In this document: in pieces, positions 56,668-64,000 of the stretch
Layout of the letters: each line of letters begins with the position of its first letter
How positions within the stretch are numbered: position 1 is the first letter of the stretch
DNA from: Dastarcus helophoroides
Taxonomy: Eukaryota; Arthropoda; Insecta; Coleoptera; Bothrideridae
Direction of reading: 5' to 3'
Assembly (NCBI GenBank): GCA_028583605.1
Contig: CM053327.1
Coordinates: 30,094,126 to 30,158,125, forward strand
DNA: 64,000 nucleotides
The notes under the pieces: model-generated
Told to the model about the DNA's origin: nothing
Databases searched by the model: none
What the model saw: the letters and a program-made list of their open reading frames with translations, nothing else
Translations under genes and position numbers: made by a program

Positions 56668-57128
56668 CTTAATGTGGCTGCCAGGCCACGTGGGCATAGA
56701 AACTGATAGCTTTGCGAAAGAGGAGCCAAAGCACCAATTTCTGCACCCGAATCATTCTTGGATATTACTGAAACCATGTTTTGACAATGGAGAAAAGGGA
56801 CAAATGAACACCTTCAGGCCAAAAACAAGCGAAATGATTTCTAATCAGTTATTCGCCAGAGAAGGCAAGAAAGTTCTCTATCCATGAAGGATTTGAGACT
56901 TATCACTGGTCGTCTTATCGGACATTGCCCCTTGGGATACCATCTCAAGAAAATGTGTGTCTGTGTAGATGCTGTCATGGAGACAACGCAGTAGCCGCTC
57001 GCTAATTCTGGGCAGAATAAAATATTTCCGAAGGATGGAAATAACACCTACGAAACTGACAGCTTAGCACCAAGAAATATCCCAGACTTATGAAAAGCCT
57101 GGTGGACGTTGGACTAATTTAGATTAGG

Positions 57129-57832
57129 CATTTAAATTGAAGTTTGGTTTTTCACTCCTTCCTTGTTTGAGATTTCGTAGCTTTAGTCTTATTCTGGTTT
57201 TGAGGTGGGTTGCCTAGAATTTAGGCCAGCGTTTAGGCTACCCTTTCTTTCACTGTGTTAAACTTCAGTTCTATTTTTTCTGAAATTGTCCCAATCGATT
57301 TCGAGTTCTGGTATATGTTTATGGGACATAGTTTAGGTAATAAATTGATCTTAATATGGCTGCCAGGCCACGTGGGAATAGAAATTGATAGCTTTGCGAA
57401 AGAGGAACCAAAGCACCAATTTGTGCACCCGAATCATTCTTTGATATTACTGAAACCATGTCTTGGCAATTGGGAAAAGGGACAAATGAACATCTTCTGG
57501 GAGAATACTTCAGGCCATCGACAAGCCAAATGATTTCTAATCAGTTATTCGCCAGAGAAGGCAAGAAAGCTCTCAACCCAAGAATATTTGAGGCTCATTA
57601 CTGGACTTCTCATCGGACATTGCCCCTTGGGATACCACCTCAAGAAAATCTATGTCTGTGTAGATGCTGTCATGTCTCGGACGAGACAACGCAGCAGTCG
57701 CTCACTGATTCTGGGCAGAATGAAACGTTTTCGAAGGATGGAAATAACATCTACTGAAAGTGACCGCTTAGCACCAAGAAATATCCCAGACTTATAAATA
57801 GCCTGGGGGACGTTCGACTAACTTAGATTAGG
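57129..57832 (+). pseudogene. Retrotransposon RNase H segment, tandem copy 2
   Basis: WLPGHVGIEIDSFAKEEPKH near 57357-57420, then LITGLLIGHCPLGYHLKKI near 57590-57645, LCRCCHVSDETTQQSL near 57650-57700 (zinc-finger-like tail) and a NIPDL end near 57785. About 704 bp from the start of copy 1's boundary motif to copy 3's. Frameshifted and not functional. Confidence 0.75.
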
Positions 57833-58502
57833 CATTTAAATTGAAGCTTGGTTTTTAACTCCTTCTTTGTTTGAGATTTCGTAACTTCAGTCCTATTCTG
57901 GATTTAAGGTGGATTGCCTATAATTTAGGAGAGCGTTTGAGCTCTTTCATTGTCGCTAAACTTCAGTCCTATTTTTTTCTGAAATTGTCCCAATTGATTT
58001 CGAGTTCTAGTATATGTTTATGGGACATAATTTGGGTAATAAATGATCCCAGTGTGGCTGCCAGGCCACGAGGGAATAGAAGTTGATAGCCTTGCGAAAA
58101 GGGGAGCCAAAGCACCAATGTGTGTACCCGAACCATTCTGTGGTATTACTGAAACTCCACAATAATGAAAGGGCGCAAATGAGCACCCTCTGGTAAAATG
58201 CTCCAGGCCAAAGACAAGCGAAAATATTTCTAACCAATTAAGAGAAGAAAAGAAAGCTCTACTCAAGAACGATTTGAGGCTCATCACTGGTCTTCTCATC
58301 AGACCAATACCCGTTGGGATACCACTTCAGGAAAATGTATGTCTGTGTAGATTCTGTCATGTCTCGGACGAGGCAGCGCAGCAGCCGCTCACCGATTCGG
58401 GGCAGAATGAACCGTTTCCGAAGGATGCAAATAACACCTGAAACTTAGAGCTTAGCACCAAGAAATATCCCAGACTTATAAAAAGCCTGGAAGACGTTGG
58501 AA
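57833..58502 (+). pseudogene. Retrotransposon RNase H segment, tandem copy 3
   Basis: Best-preserved motif of the three: WLPGHEGIEVDSLAKRGAKA starting at 58055, followed by PMCVPEPFCGITETPQ. LITGLLIRPIPVGIPLQENV near 58280-58335 and a shifted Cys-rich tail follow. It is cut by the mariner at 58505, whose far side continues GGGCCAGGAGGATTGAGCTC. Confidence 0.75.
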
Positions 58503-58504
58503 TA

Positions 58505-59786
58505 CGAGGACTATTCAAAAAGGAAGGTGACCCTATATTCTTATGAAAAAAAAATTTATTCATCAACATTTATACTGTCCCCTTTAAAGTAATCCCTCTT
58601 AGATACAATGCACTTGTGCCAAAGCTTTTTTCAATCTTCAAAGTACTTCTCATAAGCACTTTGTGGTATACCCTTGAGCTCCTCTAGCGATGCAGATGGC
58701 AAATCTCCGTCCTTTCATAGGCCTTTTAAGTTTTCAGAACAGGAAAAAGTTGCAGGGGGCCAAATCCGGTGAATATGGTGGCTGAGGTATGATTGTCGGG
58801 TTGTTTTTGGCCAAAAAACCTCTCTCAAGCAACGATGAATGAGCAGGTGCATTATCGTGATGCAAAAGCCATGAATTATTTTTCCACAATTCCGGACGTT
58901 TTTTTCGTATTGTTTTTCGCACACGGCGCATAATTTCAAGGTAATACTGCTTATTGACCGTAGGGCCTTAAAGTAAAAACTTCTGATGCACTACGTCATG
59001 GTAGTCGAAAACAACAGTGAGCAAAACTTTGACATTTGATCCGACTTGGCGTGCTTTTTTCGGTCATGGCTCCCCTCGGTGCTTCCATTGGAATGATTGG
59101 GCTTTGGTTTCGACGTCATAACCATATACCCATGATTCGTCACCCTTTATGACCCTTTTGAGCAAATCAGGATCATCACTGATGTCATTCAAGAGCTCCT
59201 GAGCGATGCTCATGCGACGGTGTTTTTGATCAAAATTCAGAAGTTTCGGAAGAAACTTCGCTGACACACGTTTCATGCCCAAAACATACGAAAAAATTGC
59301 ATGACACGAGCCGACTCATATGCCAACATCCTCAGCAACTTCTCTTATGGTGATTCGACGATTTTCAAAAACAATTTTCTTCACTGCTCCGACCATATCT
59401 TCTGTTGTTGATGTGCTGGGGCCTCCAGAGTGAGGTTCGTCGTCGGCGTCTTCTCGGCCATTTTAGAAGAGTTTGTACCCGTTGTAAAAATTTTTTTTAC
59501 TTAGAGCAGACTCATCGCATGCCACTGTCAATATTTCAAATGTTTTAGAGCACTTAATTCCAATTTTTACACAAAATTTGATGCAAATTCTTTGCTCCAT
59601 TTTTTATAATAATAATAGAAAATTGCCGAGCACAACAAAATACGTCTAACCTTTTTAACTGTCAAAAACAAACTAAATATGTACTTGATACTGTGAACAT
59701 ATGTTCGGAACATGTGTGCCAACACAACAACAAAAAATCGATAAGCGAAACTTGAAACGTCACCTGGCTTTTTTGAACAGACCTCG
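58505..59786 (-). mobile_element. Near full-length dead mariner, 1282 bp
   Basis: Ends CGAGGACTATTCAAAAAGGAAGGTGAC and, on the complement from 59786, CGAGGTCTGTTCAAAAAAGCCAGGTGAC; TA on both sides (58503-58504, 59787-59788). Length is standard for mariner. Inserted in copy 3 of the RNase H repeat. Its ends resemble those of the decayed mariner at 54111-56181, so the two belong to related families. Confidence 0.9.
58556..59600 (-). pseudogene. mariner transposase (D,D34D), frameshifted
   Basis: Start codon at 59600-59598 (MEQRICIKFCVKIGI, the usual mariner N-terminus) and stop at 58558-58556, span ~348 codons, matching the family length of about 345. Motifs seen in order: SALSKKNFYNGYK, STSTTEDMVGAVKKIVF, RVSAKFLPKLLNFDQK, VIKGDESWVYGYD (first Asp), LLHHDNAPAHSSLLER (second Asp), PQPPYSPDLAPCNFFLF (third Asp region; CNFF instead of CDFF) and KCIVSKRDYFKGD. 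Several frameshifts and stops separate these, so no active enzyme is encoded. Cut-and-paste transposase acting at TA sites when intact. Confidence 0.88.
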
Positions 59787-59788
59787 TA

Positions 59789-61665
59789 TAGGGCCAGGAG
59801 GATTGAGCTCTGGAGACTACACTTAATGAAGAAATTAAATAGATACATTCTGCCCCACAATGCAGATTAGGGCTTTAAAATTAACCAATTTATCGGCTAA
59901 ATCGTCCAAATGAAAATTTTAATACCGGTTTAGCCTTAATTTGTTATTTCTCAAAAAATTGCATAAATGGCAGCTGACATATCAACATATTTGAATCGGG
60001 CTTCGAAAATATGTAAATCTTGACAAAGATCGAGACTTAGAGATTGATGTGTAAATTTTGAGAATTTTTCTAGAAAAAAATCTGAAATTTAAATCTGGGA
60101 TTTCAAGAGAAAGTCGAAGTTCGAATAAATAGGAAATTCACGAACGAAAACGAAACATTTTGAGAAAAAATACTCAACTCGAAATATTTCCAAATTAAAA
60201 TGGGTATTTTGAGCATTATTATTATTATTTTTTCATTCATTTCGAGTATTTGTTTATAACTTTTCACAGTTTTGGCAAAATTTCGAATTTTGCGAATTCC
60301 GATTTTTTTAAATTTGTTTTTATTTCGATTTTGTTCCGGAAATTTGAAAAATAAACCTATTTGAAAAAGAAAAATTGGAAATTAGAAAAAAAAAGGTCAA
60401 AATTTCGAGAAAATGGGCGAAATTTAGTAAACATTTGAAATTGCCCAGAGAGAGGAATTTTATTGAAATTTTGGAAAATTTTTATTTTATTTTAACTGTT
60501 AAGAAATAAATCAAAGTGTTGGGGAAAAATTGCATAAGTGATTTGAACTGTGACCTGAAATACTTATTACTTCGTTATTTTTTCAATTCATCATCAGTTT
60601 AATTAAAAATAAAATGTTTAAATAAACGGAAATGTCGCCAAATTTCTAAAAAAGTGCGAGGTTACGTTTGATATTTTTATTTATTTTAATTGCCAGGAAA
60701 AAAATCGAAATTTTGGGAAAAAGTTCACATAAGTGATTTTCCTATTATTTGAGGTGACTTCATTTTTTTAAAATTATCTCTATCCGGTGTAATACAATAT
60801 CCATACACAAATGATGCTGCCAAATTTCGAAAAAAATATCAATCGAAATACATACATGATGCTGCCAAATTTCGACAAAAAAAAAATGTCAATCGAAATT
60901 TTCTCTCAAGACTTTGATCTTGATATTTTGAGAAACATTTCAGTAAAACCGAAATTTCCAGATTCAGTTGCGAAAATTCGAGATTCAGTTGCGAAAATTT
61001 GAGATTCAATTGCGATAATCCGAGACAATTTTAAATTAAATGTTTTTTTGTGTATGTTACAGGTTTTTTATTTCAAATAGATTTTTTCAAAAAACGAATT
61101 TGTGTTTTTCAAAATCTCAATTCTAAACCGTATTTCCTAAAAAATTGACCCCCCAATCACACATTTTAATCCAGTCGACGAGACTGGTATTTGTTGGTAT
61201 TTAAATTTAGTTATTTAATAACAATTTTCGGTGTCCCTCAGTAGGTTTTTCTCGTAAGTTTTCAAAATTTTTAACCTCGAGAATCAAAAAAGGTTTTATA
61301 TTAAATTAAAAACCTTTCCCCCAAATTTTGACCACCAAGAAAAAAATTGTAGTTTAAAACTTGAAATATTCAATTTTTTCCTAAAATGTCAGCTTTGAAA
61401 TCGAAAATTTCGATTGTAATTATAAATTATATGGTAAAATTTAAATATTTTATAATTCCAAATTTTTTTTCAAAATTTCTTTTTTTCTGAATGTTTCGAA
61501 GTTGAATGATTTTGGAAAATCTTATTATTTTAATAAATCTTGACTTTGACTTTGTAGATTATGGCACTGTTATTGTTAGTATTTTTTTCAGAAATTTTAG
61601 ATTTAAAGTCACTTTCTCGAACATTATAAATTCGAATTTTAGATATAAACTCAAATTTCCACCTT
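59789..61665. other. Gene-free AT-rich DNA
   Basis: Degenerate CGAAATTT-type words, T-rich and A-rich stretches alternating. A two-copy ATGATGCTGCCAAATTTCGA lies near 60811 and 60858. No coding signal. Confidence 0.5.
60957..61022 (+). repeat. ~22-bp minisatellite, 3 units
   Basis: GATTCAGTTGCGAAAATTCG repeated three times with substitutions; the third reads GATTCAATTGCGATAATCCG. Confidence 0.75.
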
Positions 61666-62410
61666 TGTCTTTCTCGAATATTATAAATTCGAAGGTTTTC
61701 CAAATATTTTAGGCTAATTTTGAGACTAAACTTCAAACTGAGTTGTAAATTTGAAATAATTTTTAAACTAGAAAGTGCAGAAATTTCATTTGATTAAATC
61801 AAAATCGTAAGTGTTTTCAACTTTTTATATTTTTATACTCGCAAATTCGATTTTTTTTAATTTGAATTTTTTCGAGTACAAATTTCTGTTCTCAAATTTT
61901 CTCTGACAATCCATATTTAATATTCTTTCGACTTTAAATTTAGAATTGAGGTTTATTTAATTTGTCGAATTTTTTTTCTAAATTTCCAGTTTCTCAAGAA
62001 AAAAAGTCGTAAAATTGAAATTTTCATTTTCGAATATTATAAATTCGAAGCTTTGAATATTATAAATTCGAAGGTTTGCCAAATATTTTAGGCTAATTTT
62101 GGGACTAAATTTCAAACTTTGTTGTAAATTGGAAACAATTTTTAAACTAGAATGTGCATACATTTTATTTTTTTTTATCGAAATCGTAACTCTTTTCAAC
62201 TTTAAATTTTTATACTCACAAATTCGAATTTTTTTAATTTGAATTTTTTCGAGTACAAATTTCGGTTCTCAAATTTTCTCTGACAATCCATATTTAATAT
62301 TCTTTCGACTTTAAATTTAGATTTAAAGTTTATTTAACTTGTTGAATTTTTCTCTAAATTTTTAGTTTCCCAAGAAAAAAAGTCGTAAAATTAAAATTTT
62401 CATGTTCGAG
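61666..62410. repeat. 377-bp tandem duplication
   Basis: CTCTGACAATCCATATTTAA is at 61901 and 62278. Both copies also share TATTATAAATTCGAAGGTTT, TTTTAGGCTAATTTTG, TTTTCGAGTACAAATTTC and CAAGAAAAAAAGTCGTAAAA. Divergence is modest. Confidence 0.85.
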
Positions 62411-62479
62411 ATTTCTATTCCCCCCCCTAAATCTCGATATACATCCTAAATCTAAAATTTGTCTCAAAAAAAATATTGA

Positions 62480-62900
62480 CTGTTTGCTCGAAGTCCATTT
62501 AAACCAAAATCTTGTGTTAAAAGCCCCCTTTTTGTGCAAATTAGGAACTGCTGGAAATAGACTTTTTGGTCTAGAAGTTCATGTTAACCAAAACCTTGTG
62601 TTGTGTTGGGTTTTTGTGCAAATTGGAAACTTTGATGGGAATATACTTTTTGGTCTAGAAGTCCTTTTTAAGCAAAACCTTGTGTTAAAGACCCTGCTTT
62701 TTTGTGCAAACTGGAAACTTTGTTGGAAATAGACTCTTTAGAAGTCCATTTTAACTAAAATCTTGTGTTAAAACCACCGCTTTTTTGTGTAAATTGGGAG
62801 CTTTGCTGAAAATAAACTTTTTGGTCTAGAAATATTGATTTTTTTGTTCGAAGTTTCGACAACAATTTTGAGCTAAACCCCCACTTTTTGTGTAAATTGG
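62480..62900 (+). repeat. ~84-bp tandem repeat, ~5 units
   Basis: CTTGTGTTAAA-type landmarks at 62511, 62595, 62679 and 62763 (84-bp period), each followed by CTTTTTTGTGCAAATTGGAA and ACTTTTTGGTCTAGAAGTCC. 84 is a multiple of 3, so a plus-strand frame (62484-62732) stays open through three units; no initiation or splice context supports it as a gene. Confidence 0.85.
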
Positions 62901-63208
62901 GAGCATTTCTCGAAATGGATATTTTCTTGAATATTTAGATTTTTAGACTTAATAATTCGAGAATTTATTATATATCAATTCGGATATTTTTCTTAAATTT
63001 TCCAAGTTAACTCTTAGCCTCAAAATTTTCAGACATTTATTCAATACAACAAATAATTAATTACGCCAGTGTTAAGTTTTTGCTAAAAGTTTTTTTTTTC
63101 AATCGAACTACAAATAAGAAAGTTACAGGGGAATTTTAGAGAACTGGCGTTTTTCACTTTTTTCTTAATAAAATGCTTGCTTTCGATTGTTTTCTCAATA
63201 GTACTCCA
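62901..63208. other. Gene-free AT-rich DNA
   Basis: Nothing recognised. Confidence 0.4.
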
Positions 63209-63354
63209 ATGCATAGACCAATACGTTTGAACATTTATTAGATTCGAAGTTTGGAAACCAAAGACCAGGTTTCGATCTTGTTAGAACTCGTCGTGGGTCT
63301 TTGGTTTCCAAACTTCGAATCTAATAAATTTTCAAACCTATTGATCTGTGCATT
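63209..63354. repeat. 146-bp hairpin (inverted repeat), 33-bp perfect core arms
   Basis: 63234-63266 (TTTATTAGATTCGAAGTTTG onward) is the perfect reverse complement of 63296-63328 across a 29-base loop. Arms extend imperfectly to AATGCATAGACCAATACG on the left and its counterpart GATCTGTGCATT on the right. It could be a foldback element, solo inverted repeat or small-RNA precursor. Confidence 0.85.
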
Positions 63355-64000
63355 AGAATCCTTGTCTTCTGGGTACTTTCCTAGAGAGCAACCACTTCGC
63401 TAGGTGGCAGTGTTTCAACTGTTGGTAGTTCAGCTACTTATGATTCGCTATACACGCCTAGAGGGCTGCATGAATTTGCAGTCTAGGTTGTATTCTACTT
63501 GCATTCTCAATGGTATCGTGATGGGTGTAAAATTCCGCATTACTTTGCCCCTTTAACTGATTTTCTGTCTTCATTAATAACGGGCTAGTCCTTCATTTGT
63601 CTTTAATTGTCATAAATCGAGTCACAAAAAGGTCACTATTTCATTTCGACGACCAACTTCAAATGCAGTTAAATTACCAATAAATATTTATTTGTTTTAT
63701 TTTTTAAGTGATTTTCGTTTTAAATGAAAACTATTTTGGAAGTATTAAACAATAGAGATTTTGCAATTGAGTTTATTGGCAACTTACCCATGACTTTGGC
63801 AAAATATTTATTATAATTCGCAATTGACAATTCGCCTTAAATAAAAGTGAATATACTTACCTTTAAGGATGCTCTTTGAAGATATTTTTGCTTACGATTA
63901 AGAGATAATGACGTTAGGCTTGAAGATCACTGAAATAATTTTACTTAAAACTAATTTGTTGCACTATTTCAATATTAATCTAGATAATAAATATGTTGCA
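63355..64000. other. Gene-free, probably single-copy sequence
   Basis: Less biased base composition than the preceding 4 kb. No coding frame, repeat or RNA gene recognised. Confidence 0.4.

Larger units (their letters stand above)
56377..57128 (+). pseudogene. Retrotransposon RNase H segment, tandem copy 1
   Basis: Plus-strand frame gives WLPGHVGIETDSFAKEEPKH and, after a frameshift, LRLITGRLIGHCPLGYHLKK, matching the RNase H domain end and Cys-rich tail of I/R1-type non-LTR elements. It starts at CATTTAAATTGAAGCTTGG. It lacks ~100 bp present in copies 2 and 3 and carries the 141-bp hairpin insertion at 56527-56667. Confidence 0.75.

Noticed and set aside
1..64000. tRNA, rRNA or other structured RNA genes
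   Set aside because: I looked for tRNA A/B-box arrangements and rRNA-like conserved segments and saw none that I could support; a dedicated RNA search would be needed to exclude small ones.

Overview
This window is animal nuclear DNA, almost certainly from an insect. It is AT-rich and dominated by repeats, and it contains one recognisable host gene: the serum response factor orthologue (blistered in Drosophila), split by a long intron. Supporting evidence is a two-exon MADS-box gene with canonical GT/AG splice sites, mariner-type and hAT-type transposons, decayed non-LTR retrotransposons, and no bacterial gene organisation.

Layout. (1) Positions 1-14,270 are gene-free. They hold a ~100-bp satellite, AT-rich tandem arrays built from a short word resembling GTCGAAATTTT (periods about 160 and 234 bp, plus a 556-bp duplication), blocks of a 23-bp minisatellite, and a 2.56-kb hAT-type element with an 8-bp target duplication. 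(2) Positions 14,273-16,802 hold a 445-bp direct repeat flanking a 1.6-kb minisatellite array, directly upstream of the gene. (3) SRF/blistered: coding exon 1 is 17,523-17,940, the intron is 17,941-31,543 (13.6 kb), and exon 2 is 31,544-32,023. The intron is mostly 23-bp minisatellite with ~190-bp AT-rich spacers, one short inverted-repeat transposon with a 3-bp target duplication, and a ~247-bp tandem array. Exon 1 carries an A8 run with one base too many, which breaks the frame just before the MADS box. (4) Positions 32,467-42,510 hold a pogo/Tigger-like element and three decayed non-LTR retrotransposon 3' ends. Each of those 3' ends abuts a long purine/pyrimidine microsatellite. One retrotransposon also has an internal segment amplified five times. 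(5) Positions 44,830-52,230 hold AT-rich higher-order repeats and a cluster of hairpin elements, bounded by inverted CGG-rich ends. (6) Positions 54,109-59,788 are nested mobile elements: a decayed mariner whose third catalytic motif region is tandemly triplicated, a 330-bp long hairpin, three tandem copies of a retrotransposon RNase H segment, a short hairpin retroposon with a 12-bp target duplication, and a near full-length dead mariner. (7) Positions 59,790-64,000 are AT-rich tandem repeats and one 146-bp hairpin.

Functionally, the only intact-looking biology is the SRF transcription factor: N-terminal region and first half of the MADS box in exon 1; second half of the MADS box, SAM-type extension and a His/Ser/Pro-rich tail in exon 2. 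Everything else is mobile or tandem-repeat DNA that has invaded or expanded around it. Repeat boundaries were read by eye and are good to roughly 10-30 bp unless a terminal motif is stated.
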